From PFJX01 sp964466195 (GTDB taxonomy: Bacteria > Pseudomonadota > Gammaproteobacteria > Burkholderiales > Thiobacillaceae), in assembly GCA_964466195.1 (NCBI GenBank), contig CAYXMQ010000002.1:124001-188000 (forward strand): 64,000 bases of DNA, written 5' to 3'. A program made the translations under genes and the position numbers. Below, piece after piece: positions 27,761 to 35,539 of this stretch. Each line of letters starts with the position of its first letter. Position 1 is the first letter of the stretch. The notes beneath the pieces were generated by a model. It searched no databases. It saw only the letters and a program-made list of their open reading frames with translations, and was not told the origin of the DNA.

Positions 27761-29749
27761 ATGGCGACCAAAACTCTCAATCAGGCCACCCCCGAGGGCG
27801 CACCGGCAATCGAGGCGCCCAAGCGCACTTCCAAGAAAAAGGATGCCGCCAACAAGGCGGCATTGCTTGCCCAGGCGCTAAGCCAACAAAACAGCAAAGT
27901 CGACGTCGAAGAACGGCGCACCCGCCTGAAGAATCTGATCACGCTCGGCAAGGAACGGGGTTATCTGACCTACGCCGAAATCAACGATCACCTGCCGGAT
28001 GAAATGCTCGACGCCGAGCAGATCGAAAGCGTCATCAGCATGATCAACGACATGGGCATCCAGGTGTTTGATCAGGCGCCTGCCGCCGAAGACTTGCTGA
28101 TGTCGGAGAACCCCGCCCCGGTCGCCGATGAAGATGCCGTCGAAGCGGCCGAAGCCGCGCTGTCCAACGTCGACGCCGAATTCGGCCGTACCACTGACCC
28201 GGTACGCATGTATATGCGCGAAATGGGCACCAAGGATCTGCTGACCCGGGAAGGCGAAATTGAAATCGCCAAGCGTATCGAAGAAGGCCTCAAGCACATG
28301 GTGCTGTCCATCTCCGCCTGCCCGCTGACGATTACCCAGATTCTCGAACTGGTCGACAAAGTCGAGAAGGATGAGATGAAAATCGACGACCTGGTCGACG
28401 GGCTGATGGACAGCTCCGGCGAGGATGTCGTCATGGAAGCGACGGCGGCGGCGGCGGCGGCGGCCGAAGAAGCCGAAGCCAACGAAGAAGAAACCGACGA
28501 GGACGATGATGGCGGCGCCGCCATCAACGCGGCCAATCTGGCGCAGTTGCGCGCCGATGCACTGGAACGTTTTTCCGCGATCCGCAAGATCAACGACAAG
28601 ATGCGCCCCGCCCTCAACAAATACGGCTTCACCAGCCCCCAGTATCAGAAGCTGCAGGGCGAGCTGTCCAATCTGCTCATGGGCATACGCTTCAGCGCGC
28701 GTCAGGTCGACAACCTGTGCAGCAGCGTGCGCCATATCGTCGAGGAAGTGCGCAGCCATGAACGCGTCATCATGGACTTGGCCGTCGCCAAGAGCGGTAT
28801 GCCGCGCGCCCATTTCATCAAGACCTTTCCGGGCCTGGAAGGCAACGACACCTGGCTGGCCCAGGAACTGAGCGCCAAGTCGAATTACCAGGAGCAACTG
28901 GCCCGGCACCAGTACATCATCCTTGAACGCCAGTCCAAGTTGCGCGCTTTGCAGCAACATGCCGGCATTCCGGTCAAAGAACTGAAGGACATCAACAAGA
29001 AGATGTCCACCGGCGAAGCCAAAGCGCGTCGCGCCAAGCGTGAAATGATCGAGGCCAACCTGCGCCTGGTCATCTCCATCGCCAAGAAATACACCAACCG
29101 CGGCCTGCAGTTCCTCGACCTGATCCAGGAAGGCAACATCGGCCTGATGAAGGCGGTAGACAAGTTCGAATACCGTCGCGGCTACAAGTTCTCGACCTAC
29201 GCCACCTGGTGGATACGCCAAGCCATCACCCGTTCCATCGCCGATCAGGCGCGCACCATCCGAATTCCGGTGCACATGATCGAGACGATCAACAAGATGA
29301 ATCGGATATCCCGCCAGATCCTGCAGGAAACCGGCCTGGAACCCGATCCGGCGACGTTGGCGGAAAAGATGGAGATGCCGGAGGACAAGATTCGCAAGAT
29401 CATGAAGATTTCCAAGGAGCCGATCTCGATGGAAACGCCGATCGGCGACGACGAAGACTCGCATCTGGGCGACTTCATCGAGGACCAATCCACGCTGGCG
29501 CCGGCCGAAGCCGCGATGTACAGCAGCCTGCAATTCGTCACTCAGGAAATCCTCGACAGCCTGACGCCGCGCGAAGCCAAGGTGCTGCGCATGCGCTTCG
29601 GCATCGAAATGAACACCGACCACACGCTTGAAGAAGTCGGCAAACAATTCGACGTTACGCGCGAACGCATTCGCCAGATCGAGGCCAAAGCGTTGCGAAA
29701 ATTGCGTCATCCATCACGTTCAGAGCGGCTGCGCAGCTTCCTGGACTAA
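27761..29749 (+). CDS. rpoD: RNA polymerase primary sigma factor (sigma-70)
   Basis: The 662-residue housekeeping sigma factor. Region 1.1 covers about residues 45-115. Region 1.2 has DPVRMYMREMG. An acidic, poly-Ala non-conserved insert lies at about 225-255. Regions 2.1-2.4 include NLRLVISIAKKYTNRGL and KFSTYATWWIRQAI, and region 4.2 ends in the helix-turn-helix EEVGKQFDVTRERIRQIEAKALRKL. The start has GGAGATAGCC upstream. It ends the rpsU operon, and a CAU-anticodon tRNA follows 36 bp later. Confidence 0.99.
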   Translation: MATKTLNQATPEGAPAIEAPKRTSKKKDAANKAALLAQALSQQNSKVDVEERRTRLKNLITLGKERGYLTYAEINDHLPDEMLDAEQIESVISMINDMGIQVFDQAPAAEDLLMSENPAPVADEDAVEAAEAALSNVDAEFGRTTDPVRMYMREMGTKDLLTREGEIEIAKRIEEGLKHMVLSISACPLTITQILELVDKVEKDEMKIDDLVDGLMDSSGEDVVMEATAAAAAAAEEAEANEEETDEDDDGGAAINAANLAQLRADALERFSAIRKINDKMRPALNKYGFTSPQYQKLQGELSNLLMGIRFSARQVDNLCSSVRHIVEEVRSHERVIMDLAVAKSGMPRAHFIKTFPGLEGNDTWLAQELSAKSNYQEQLARHQYIILERQSKLRALQQHAGIPVKELKDINKKMSTGEAKARRAKREMIEANLRLVISIAKKYTNRGLQFLDLIQEGNIGLMKAVDKFEYRRGYKFSTYATWWIRQAITRSIADQARTIRIPVHMIETINKMNRISRQILQETGLEPDPATLAEKMEMPEDKIRKIMKISKEPISMETPIGDDEDSHLGDFIEDQSTLAPAEAAMYSSLQFVTQEILDSLTPREAKVLRMRFGIEMNTDHTLEEVGKQFDVTRERIRQIEAKALRKLRHPSRSERLRSFLD

Positions 29750-29761
29750 TATGCTTTACCT

Positions 29762-29783
29762 CAAGGCGGGGCAACCCGCCTTG
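29762..29783 (+). other. Hairpin between rpoD and the tRNA
   Basis: A perfect 9-bp stem (29762-29770 with 29775-29783) with a GCAA tetraloop and no T-tract. It could protect the rpoD mRNA end or guide tRNA processing. The tRNA begins two bases later. Confidence 0.55.
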
Positions 29784-29785
29784 CC

Positions 29786-29862
29786 GGGCCTGTAGCTCAG
29801 TTGGTTAGAGCAGAGGACTCATAATCCTTTGGTCCACGGTTCAAGTCCGTGCGGGCCCACCA
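29786..29862 (+). tRNA. tRNA with CAT anticodon, probably tRNA-Ile2
   Basis: A 77-nt cloverleaf with encoded CCA, acceptor GGGCCTG/CGGGCCC and anticodon loop CTCATAA. CAT is shared by tRNA-Met and the lysidine-modified tRNA-Ile2. The variable and T arms (TTGGTC, GGTTCAAGTCC) look more like tRNA-Ile2. It is the attachment site of the inovirus prophage, which duplicates it from the anticodon arm to beyond the CCA end. Confidence 0.9.
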
Positions 29863-29864
29863 AA
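29816..29864 (+). repeat. attL: 49-bp core within the tRNA
   Basis: Identical over 49 bp to 39099-39147. The core begins in the anticodon stem and runs through the encoded CCA into three following A residues, as is usual for tyrosine recombinases that integrate into tRNA 3' halves. The intact tRNA copy is at this end. Confidence 0.95.
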
Positions 29865-29870
29865 AAACAA

Positions 29871-29901
29871 GGACTTAGGAAAACCTAAGTCCTTTTTCTT
29901 T
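29871..29901. terminator. Bidirectional terminator between tRNA and integrase
   Basis: A perfect 9-bp stem (29871-29879 with 29884-29892), AAAA loop and T-rich runs on both strands. It can end the rpoD/tRNA transcript and the leftward integrase transcript. It lies just inside the prophage, so the phage supplies it. Confidence 0.85.
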
Positions 29902-29909
29902 TGTCGCTG

Positions 29910-30932
29910 TCAACCAAGTGTCAACCGCGCCAGCGGATTCAGCGCAACCGCCTCTTTCAAATGATCCGGCGCTAGGTGTGAATAGCGCATAGTCATTTGC
30001 AAAGACGAATGTCCTAGAACCTTCTGCAAAACCAGAATATTCCCGCCGTTCATCATGAAATGAGACGCGAAGGTATGCCGCAAAACGTGGGTCAACTGAC
30101 CTCGTGGCAAGACCAAGCCTGAACGCTCTACCGCCTCTCGAAACGCCCCCATGCAGGCAAAGAAATACCGGGAAGCCATCGGAGCCGCATCGCCATAGCG
30201 TTCTACCAGGTGAGCATTTAATTCTGAAACCAAAGCATCAGAAACCGGCACTGACCGATTTTTACCGCTCTTCGTCTCAGAAAAATGCACCGCCCCACCG
30301 CGAATTTGCGAAACCCGCAATTCTTCCGCCTCGCTCCATCTGGCCCCGGTCGCCAGGCAAACCCGAGCAACCAACAGCGCATCTCCTCGTTTCCCCTCCG
30401 ACAACGAATCCAATAACCCTTGAATCTGCTCCATCGTAAGAAACGACAATTCCCGCTCTGAGATCTTGATCTGACGAAGCGACTCCAACGGATTCACTCC
30501 GGTAAACATCCCCAGCCTGCCTAGCTCATTGAACACGGCACGCAAGTACGCATGTTCCCTGTTCAACGTCTGCGAATTCTTCCCGGCAGAAACCCGAGCA
30601 GCCCGATAAGTCGCAAACACATCAGCCGAAAAATCCGAAACAAATGGATCGCCCATAGCCGAGCAAGCAGCAAGCAAGCGTAATCGGGTGTTCTCACCGC
30701 TTCCCAGTGCAACGCCATGATGCGTAAACCAAAGCCCTACCAGCTCGGAGAGTCGCCGTCGATCCCGAACGGCCGGAGCCCATTCCGGAGAAACCCGCAC
30801 CTTTTCCTTCAACCAAGCTTCATAAGCCAGCGCCTCGCCCTTGGTTGCCAGGGTTTTACGAAACCGTTTACCCCCGCGTCCACCTGGTTGCAGATCCACA
30901 ATCCAACCGGCAGAGCATTTCTTTATCGCCAT
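29910..30932 (-). CDS. int: Phage tyrosine-type integrase
   Basis: A 340-residue site-specific recombinase with the full catalytic set of the family: Arg in ATGARWSE (about residue 197), Lys in TKSGKNR, the box HVLRHTFASH (about 285-294), the second His/Trp position in LGHSS, and the nucleophile Tyr in MRYSHL near residue 320. The N-terminal part carries an arm-type and SAM-like core-binding domain. Its position beside attL, reading outward, fits a tRNA-specific integrase. Many inoviruses lack their own integrase and rely on host XerCD, so having one is notable. Its start overlaps the stop of the protease gene (TAATG). Confidence 0.95.
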   Translation of the reverse strand: MAIKKCSAGWIVDLQPGGRGGKRFRKTLATKGEALAYEAWLKEKVRVSPEWAPAVRDRRRLSELVGLWFTHHGVALGSGENTRLRLLAACSAMGDPFVSDFSADVFATYRAARVSAGKNSQTLNREHAYLRAVFNELGRLGMFTGVNPLESLRQIKISERELSFLTMEQIQGLLDSLSEGKRGDALLVARVCLATGARWSEAEELRVSQIRGGAVHFSETKSGKNRSVPVSDALVSELNAHLVERYGDAAPMASRYFFACMGAFREAVERSGLVLPRGQLTHVLRHTFASHFMMNGGNILVLQKVLGHSSLQMTMRYSHLAPDHLKEAVALNPLARLTLG

Positions 30933-31678
30933 TACGACCCCGGATATATTGCCAACCGATCATCGCTTTGTTGCATTCTTAATAATCGCAAAACATTCAT
31001 TCCAAGCAATGGCTGTTCATTTTTTTCGTTGATACCAATCTCAACATTGTGAAAAATAAAGCTTCCGAATACCAAAGACTCCACAATCGCAATACAACCA
31101 TCAGCCAATCCGTTTGCAGTTTTAAACTTTGTTTTACGGCAATGAGTCACGCCGGCTCTCGAAGCCACTTCATTACTTACAGATACATAAGTAGCACCTG
31201 TATCTATCATGAAAACAACCGGAAAACCATTTACCGATCCTGACGAGAAGTAATGCCCGTCTTTACCTGCAACCAGTACGATTGCGTCCCCTTTTACGTA
31301 TTCGGCTCTATTACCCATTTTTGCAACCGGTATCTTAGGTTCGTTCGAATACCTTACTTCTTCATCACTATTTTTTCTGCTTAATTCATTTGCCAATCTA
31401 TTATTATTCTCAATTATTTCTTTTGTTCTTTTTTCTCCATTCCATTTGCCGCTATGATTGTTGTTTATATTCCTAATCACCAAAAAAACAATTAGGAAAA
31501 GCAAAACATTAATTAGCCATGGACGTGCATTCAATTTGAAAGGCTTTTCACTTTCATTACTATTTGAATCACTATATGAATCGTTTTCTCTATTACTTCT
31601 ATATAGTTTAGGGTCGTAATTGCTTCCTTTTGCCTTATCTCCGTTTTCCTTCATGTAGTCTCGTTCGTAAATTCCCAT
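30932..31678 (-). CDS. Membrane-anchored retropepsin-like aspartic protease (phage moron)
   Basis: A 248-residue protein with a hydrophilic, Ser/Asn-rich N-terminus, one membrane helix (about residues 53-70) and a C-terminal clan-AA aspartic protease domain. The domain has the catalytic DTG at residues 159-161 in FMIDTGATYVSVS and the partner hydrophobic-glycine motif LLGMNVL near 224-230. Such single-domain retropepsin-like proteases would act as dimers. It is markedly richer in A+T than the host genes and lies between integrase and repressor, the usual place for cargo expressed in the lysogen. The start has AGGGGAG upstream. The target is unknown. Confidence 0.82.
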   Translation of the reverse strand: MGIYERDYMKENGDKAKGSNYDPKLYRSNRENDSYSDSNSNESEKPFKLNARPWLINVLLFLIVFLVIRNINNNHSGKWNGEKRTKEIIENNNRLANELSRKNSDEEVRYSNEPKIPVAKMGNRAEYVKGDAIVLVAGKDGHYFSSGSVNGFPVVFMIDTGATYVSVSNEVASRAGVTHCRKTKFKTANGLADGCIAIVESLVFGSFIFHNVEIGINEKNEQPLLGMNVLRLLRMQQSDDRLAIYPGS

Positions 31679-31731
31679 CGCGCTCCCCTCCCTTTATCTT
31701 CTTGAAAACCAGCGTCGGAGCGCCACCGCGG

Positions 31732-32013
31732 CTATGCGGCTTCCCTCCCCGCCTTCTTTAAGTCTTTCTGAATACGTTCAAGGACTGGCGAAGTATGACC
31801 ATGTAATTCATCCGTTTGACCTGTCACCAGCCAGTATGCATATCGCGGGAAAGCCTTACCTACTGCTTCGATCATTTCATCATTAGCCCGCTGCTTGCCC
31901 TGACCTAAGTTCTGCCACTTCTGAGCGCTGATGCCAGTGAGCTCGCTGAAGTGTTTGAACTTCCTGTGACCTTCTGTCACGTAATCAATAATTTCCAGTA
32001 TTCGTTCTCGCAT
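31732..32013 (-). CDS. Small helix-turn-helix protein, likely prophage repressor
   Basis: A 93-residue protein with a probable helix-turn-helix (FSELTGISAQKWQNLGQGKQRA, about residues 22-43, quoted in part) and the C-terminal stretch AVGKAFPRYAYWLVTGQTDE typical of small phage and plasmid DNA-binding regulators. It is transcribed away from the rightward replication genes and flanks the intergenic region with a dyad over the rightward promoter, the arrangement of a lysogeny repressor. The function is inferred from position and fold. Confidence 0.7.
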   Translation of the reverse strand: MRERILEIIDYVTEGHRKFKHFSELTGISAQKWQNLGQGKQRANDEMIEAVGKAFPRYAYWLVTGQTDELHGHTSPVLERIQKDLKKAGREAA

Positions 32014-32027
32014 GCAGTAAAAGATAC

Positions 32028-32061
32028 TTGACGTTTGCCACTATGTAAGTAGAATTTACTT
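32028..32061 (+). promoter_or_regulatory. Rightward phage promoter with operator dyad
   Basis: TTGACG (32028-32033) and TAGAAT (32050-32055) with a 16-bp spacer drive the replication genes. A dyad AAGTA-N5-TACTT (32047-32051 and 32057-32061) overlaps the -10 box and is a plausible repressor site. Confidence 0.6.
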
Positions 32062-32097
32062 CATCGAGTATGCAAAGACTCGTAATGGCTTACAAAG

Positions 32098-32319
32098 GTG
32101 CATGACGTGGACTTTACCCCACCTGAAACGATGCCTCAACTTCCCATGGTGCCTTTCATGCACCGGGATTTGTTCGCCCAGCAGGTAGGTGTCACAACAG
32201 ATGTAGTTACCGGCTGGATCAACAAGGGCTACATCCCCACCTTCGAAGTTGGCAAATACAACCTGGTCAACGTCGCCTTGCTCAACAAGCTATGTCTTGA
32301 GAAGGAATTCCGGTTGTGA
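32098..32319 (+). CDS. Small phage DNA-binding (excisionase/Cox-like) protein
   Basis: A 73-residue protein with a helix-turn-helix-like stretch (RDLFAQQVGVTTDVVTGWINKGYIP, about residues 23-47, quoted in part as DVVTGWINKGYIP) that resembles MerR-type or excisionase winged helices ending in a positional motif (FEVGKYNLVNVALL). The first gene after the rightward promoter is a usual place for an excisionase or Cox regulator. GTG 32098 or GTG 32107 are possible starts; the second is better spaced from AAAGGTG. Confidence 0.65.
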   Translation: MHDVDFTPPETMPQLPMVPFMHRDLFAQQVGVTTDVVTGWINKGYIPTFEVGKYNLVNVALLNKLCLEKEFRL

Positions 32320-32434
32320 CCTACACATTCCCGGCCTTCCTCCTGCGCTTCTGCGCCCGGGTTCACCCGATACCGTTCTACGTATCGACCGGCCGTTTTG
32401 CCACGATTCGCCCTCTTAAGCATCTCTGGCCCTG

Positions 32435-32644
32435 ATGCTTCGCCTATCTGACAGCCAGTTAAACGACTGGATTGAAGAAAATGGGCCTGTTCCAGCAGGC
32501 TACGGCGCTTTTGCCGCATGGCTCGATCTCTGCGACAAAGAACATCAAGACAGCCTTGCGCAGTTACGCCGCGATCTGGATTCACCTGACGCCCCGAAGT
32601 TCTTCTTTGTGCCAGGTGTCGGCATGTCGGATTGTCCTTTCTGA
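32435..32644 (+). CDS. Small phage protein of unknown function
   Basis: A 69-residue acidic protein (MLRLSDSQLNDWIEENG start) with no recognised domain. It is predicted helical, without signal peptide or membrane segment. Its stop overlaps the next start (TGATG), indicating translational coupling, and it lies between the regulator and the replication gene. Confidence 0.55.
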   Translation: MLRLSDSQLNDWIEENGPVPAGYGAFAAWLDLCDKEHQDSLAQLRRDLDSPDAPKFFFVPGVGMSDCPF

Positions 32645-32955
32645 TGTACGCCGCGCCATTCTGCATTCCCGACCATTGGCTGCGTCTGATCCAGGCCGGC
32701 TTTACTCATTCCAGAAACGAAAAACTTGAAGCTCAACGTGCCCGTGCTGCTCATGCCCGCGATTGTCGGCAATCCAAGCGTGAATTCCTTCAAAAGCAGG
32801 GTGATTTGTTCGATCAGGTGCAAGAAATCGGAGCCCGTACAGGCGCGCGAAGCGCGACTGCTAGGGCCCCGATTTCGCAGCAAAACGCCCTCGAATCCGA
32901 GGCCTCTTTTTTTGTTCGCGGGCGTAGTAGCACCGCGTATCAGTCTCATAAATGA
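32644..32955 (+). CDS. Small basic phage protein of unknown function
   Basis: A 103-residue protein from the ATG at 32644. The middle (about residues 25-60) is a charged helix rich in Arg, Gln and Glu, and the C-terminus is polar. Nothing is recognised. It is coupled to the upstream small gene and ends 16 bp before the replication initiator, so an early role in replication control is possible but unsupported. Confidence 0.5.
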   Translation: MYAAPFCIPDHWLRLIQAGFTHSRNEKLEAQRARAAHARDCRQSKREFLQKQGDLFDQVQEIGARTGARSATARAPISQQNALESEASFFVRGRSSTAYQSHK

Positions 32956-32971
32956 GATTTAAGGCAAATTG

Positions 32972-34207
32972 ATGGCAATCGACACAATCCGCCTCCGTTC
33001 TCCTTTCATTTCTGAGCAATTGGCCCATGAAATCGAGATGCAATGCATACGTCGTTCGGCGGTATCCCTTGCCTCTGGCGAAATTCTTTATGAAATAACC
33101 AGCGGTGATCTTCGGGGATCATGGGATTCAAGAATCATGGTCAAGGTCAGGCGTGAAGAATTCGAGACTGCTACAACTGGGCGTCCCCGTCTGGTCGATT
33201 GTGAGCCTTATATCATCCTTGAATGTTCAGCCCATAAAGTCCTCATGGGTCACAACATTTATGGGGGTCCGACGAACTTTCGTGAGACCTGCGTCACCAT
33301 TCTCGAAATCATGGAAGGTATTCTCCAGGTTGATCTACCAGGCGTCGCAACTTGGTTGGTTCAACGTGTGGATTGGGCTGAGGTTTATCGCCTCCCCTTT
33401 GCCGGCATTCAGGAATTCTTCGAAGGCATTTACACCATTCAATTTCCTCGCCGGAATAAATCGGCGTCGAAACATGGCAGCCACTCGCTGCATATCCCTG
33501 GTACTACAACCACGGTCAAGCTCTATCACAAAGGCCCCGAGTTCTATGAACACGACGGGAAACGCCTGAAACGCTTTTTATCCGCCTATTACACCTTCAC
33601 CAATTCCATTACTACCGAAACCCCTAATGGACGTACCCGCCATTGCTCCATTAATCCGGAAGTGCTTAATCAAATGGTCAATAAAAAGATTAGCGCATTA
33701 CAGCGCCTCGCAAACAACCGCTTACGCGCAGAAGTAGGCATTAACTCTGAGAAGTTGGATTACGACTTTGGCCACCGGCCGCAAGTGCATGAAGTGACAG
33801 ACGACTACCTCAAAGGTGTCCACGACAAGGAAATCATGCGGCTATTGAAGGAAGGAAAAAGCGATATGGAAACAGTTCGAAAAACCAAGGATGTCTCTCG
33901 ACGTCTTAACGCTGTTTATGGCGACACCATTGGAAACCGTCTTTTCGGCTTCTGGCTCCAGTTGGCAGCAAACGGTGAAGAGGAAGTATCACGGCGTATG
34001 AAGCGCCCTTCCTTCTATCGCAACCGTAAATCTCTTATGGATGCTGGAGTTAATTGGACAGGTTCTGACGTTGTTATCGTCGCCAACGATTCCGCCCTTC
34101 CGAAAGACTTCCGCCCCCTGCGTACCGATCCTCGCGTCTGCACTCTGCCGGCCCGAAAACCCGCGTATCTATTCGATCGCGAATTCCTCCTGAAATTAGC
34201 CGCCTGA
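32972..34207 (+). CDS. Inovirus replication initiation protein (gene II-like)
   Basis: A 411-residue protein of the Phage_CRI/RstA replication type, judged by size, place and the conserved C-terminal half (LANNRLRAEVGINSEKL followed by the charged helical region). It would nick the double-stranded replicative form to start rolling-circle synthesis of the viral strand. The ATG at 32972 has AAGGCAAATTG upstream. It is followed 11 bp later by the putative ssDNA-binding protein, as in other inoviruses. I cannot assign the catalytic tyrosine with confidence. Confidence 0.82.
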   Translation: MAIDTIRLRSPFISEQLAHEIEMQCIRRSAVSLASGEILYEITSGDLRGSWDSRIMVKVRREEFETATTGRPRLVDCEPYIILECSAHKVLMGHNIYGGPTNFRETCVTILEIMEGILQVDLPGVATWLVQRVDWAEVYRLPFAGIQEFFEGIYTIQFPRRNKSASKHGSHSLHIPGTTTTVKLYHKGPEFYEHDGKRLKRFLSAYYTFTNSITTETPNGRTRHCSINPEVLNQMVNKKISALQRLANNRLRAEVGINSEKLDYDFGHRPQVHEVTDDYLKGVHDKEIMRLLKEGKSDMETVRKTKDVSRRLNAVYGDTIGNRLFGFWLQLAANGEEEVSRRMKRPSFYRNRKSLMDAGVNWTGSDVVIVANDSALPKDFRPLRTDPRVCTLPARKPAYLFDREFLLKLAA

Positions 34208-34218
34208 AAGGAAACATC

Positions 34219-34590
34219 ATGGAACTTGCTTTTGTAGTCTCCGCCGACCGTGGCGTTATGCAAGATGAACGAACCGGAAAACTCAACAACTGGTCGAACT
34301 GCCACTACTTGACCGACTACCGCGAAGACGGCCCGGACAGTGCCGGTTTCAAACCTATCAAAGCGCCTTGCACGCCTGAAGCCTTCGCTGTCATCCATGA
34401 ACACGGTGTCGGCCTCTACAAACTGGATTTCAAGACCCGCCCTGGTGCGATGGGAAAACCGACCTTGACGCTGACGAAAGTCGAGCCTGTTGCGCAGATT
34501 GATCTTTTCGAGTTGGGTAACTATCGCAAACAACAAATATCAGCCCAGGTTCGTCCTGCTGCTGTTCCTGCCGATTCCAAAGCTGCGTAA
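34219..34590 (+). CDS. Putative single-stranded-DNA-binding protein (gene V-like)
   Basis: A 123-residue protein starting MELAFVVSADRG with mixed strand content, no membrane segment and a Pro/Ala-rich tail. It follows the replication initiator by 11 bp, with AAAGGAAAC before the ATG. In inoviruses this slot encodes the protein that coats the viral strand before packaging (G5P, or RstB in CTX phage). The role is assigned by position and size more than by motif. Confidence 0.65.
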   Translation: MELAFVVSADRGVMQDERTGKLNNWSNCHYLTDYREDGPDSAGFKPIKAPCTPEAFAVIHEHGVGLYKLDFKTRPGAMGKPTLTLTKVEPVAQIDLFELGNYRKQQISAQVRPAAVPADSKAA

Positions 34591-34623
34591 TTGTTTCTCT
34601 GCGAAACATTTATATTTATTCCC

Positions 34624-34734
34624 ATGAAAATCATCATAGGAATTATCGTTTTATCGGCTGTTATAGCCGTTAAAGGTCTGGTCGATATGGTGCTTATTTA
34701 CCGGACAAATCCTTCTCTGCACCGTTTGGAGTAA
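34624..34734 (+). CDS. 36-residue phage membrane protein
   Basis: A small open frame beginning MKIIIGIIVLSAVIAVKG, which is almost entirely one hydrophobic helix, followed by a short basic tail ending HRLE. It lies between the ssDNA-binding and major coat genes, where filamentous phages encode tiny minor coat proteins (G7P/G9P type). The TAA stop is 4 bp before the coat protein ATG, and its end provides the coat gene's ribosome site (GGAG). Confidence 0.65.
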   Translation: MKIIIGIIVLSAVIAVKGLVDMVLIYRTNPSLHRLE

Positions 34735-34738
34735 TTTC

Positions 34739-34924
34739 ATGAAACAAGTTGCTGCTCTTGCTTTGTTGTTCTCCCCTGCCGTAGCTTTTGCGGCTCTCCC
34801 TGCCGGCGTCGATGCCGCTATCACGGGTGCCGGTGCTGATGCCGCGACCGCTTTGGGTGCGATCATCGTTGTAGCCGTCGGCATTTGGGCGCTTCGCAAA
34901 ATCGTCGGTCTGTTCGGCCGCTAA
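34739..34924 (+). CDS. Major coat protein (gene VIII-like)
   Basis: A 61-residue precursor: signal peptide MKQVAALALLFSPAVAFA cut after AFA, then a mature protein of about 43 residues with an N-terminal small-residue helix (Ala/Gly-rich), a membrane helix (GAIIVVAVGIWAL) and a basic end RKIVGLFGR. This acidic/small, hydrophobic, basic layout is the hallmark of inovirus major coat proteins, which pass through the inner membrane and wrap the viral DNA. Confidence 0.9.
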   Translation: MKQVAALALLFSPAVAFAALPAGVDAAITGAGADAATALGAIIVVAVGIWALRKIVGLFGR

Positions 34925-34928
34925 CCAA

Positions 34929-35465
34929 ATGCGTGCCAGGATTTTTACCTTCCTGCCCGGAATAATACTTATCCTGGCCGCATTGCCGTCTTATGCAGGT
35001 TATTACGCGTCATTTGTATCTGCATCTACTAATAATGCATCGTATCCTCCTGCAGCATCATATATGCCGACCGGGTGTTATTTACTACCTTCGATGGCTG
35101 TACAGGCCTTTTCCGCAAATGCACCTAATAGTTCCGGTAAACAGGTCAATACTCTATCTCTTACCAATGCTTCCTATTTATCTGTTGCATATACACATAC
35201 TTGGATTGTGAATGTTGCAATTGGCACGTGTTCTGCGCCTCCCAGTACTACTACGCTTCCTGCTTTTATCGGTGGTGCGTCTGACCCGGTTATCGATTCT
35301 GGGAATTATTCCCAACCTGGCGCGAGTTCGACTCTGATTGAGCCTCTAAATCCTGCAATGGCAATCGAGGATTCCCTTTCTCTTTGGGGTATGGGTGTTT
35401 TATTCCTCGCGACGATTTGGGGTCTAAAACGGATAGTTACTCTTTTTACCAGGGATACAGCATGA
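34929..35465 (+). CDS. Phage minor structural protein of unknown type
   Basis: A 178-residue protein with a signal peptide (ending LPSYA), a Ser/Asn/Thr-rich extracellular domain with two cysteines, and a C-terminal membrane helix WGMGVLFLATIWGLKRIVTLF. The C-terminus resembles that of coat proteins, so it is probably a virion or assembly protein. CRISPR spacer 54399-54430 matches the DNA encoding the C-terminal helix at 30 of 32 positions. It starts 4 bp after the coat gene. Confidence 0.7.
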   Translation: MRARIFTFLPGIILILAALPSYAGYYASFVSASTNNASYPPAASYMPTGCYLLPSMAVQAFSANAPNSSGKQVNTLSLTNASYLSVAYTHTWIVNVAIGTCSAPPSTTTLPAFIGGASDPVIDSGNYSQPGASSTLIEPLNPAMAIEDSLSLWGMGVLFLATIWGLKRIVTLFTRDTA

Positions 35466-35539
35466 GCTATTACGACTATTGGCTTTTAATTGGACTTTCT
35501 CTGTTTCTTTTTGCCGGTGCTTGGATGATCTTCAAATGA
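35462..35539 (+). CDS. 25-residue phage membrane protein
   Basis: A tiny open frame MSYYDYWLLIGLSLFLFAGA plus WMIFK, one hydrophobic helix with an aromatic N-terminus. It overlaps the genes on both sides by ATGA junctions, which argues strongly for translation. It is probably a G7P/G9P-type minor coat protein at the virion tip. Confidence 0.65.
   Translation: MSYYDYWLLIGLSLFLFAGAWMIFK

Noticed and set aside
27878..29710. 610-residue minus-strand frame opposite rpoD
   Set aside because: It is fully antisense to a conserved sigma factor gene and shows no family motif. The codon-phase bias of rpoD explains the long stop-free run.
32229..32666. Leftward 145-residue frame in the early phage region
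   Set aside because: It overlaps three rightward frames that have coupled starts and stops, and it has no ribosome site or motif.
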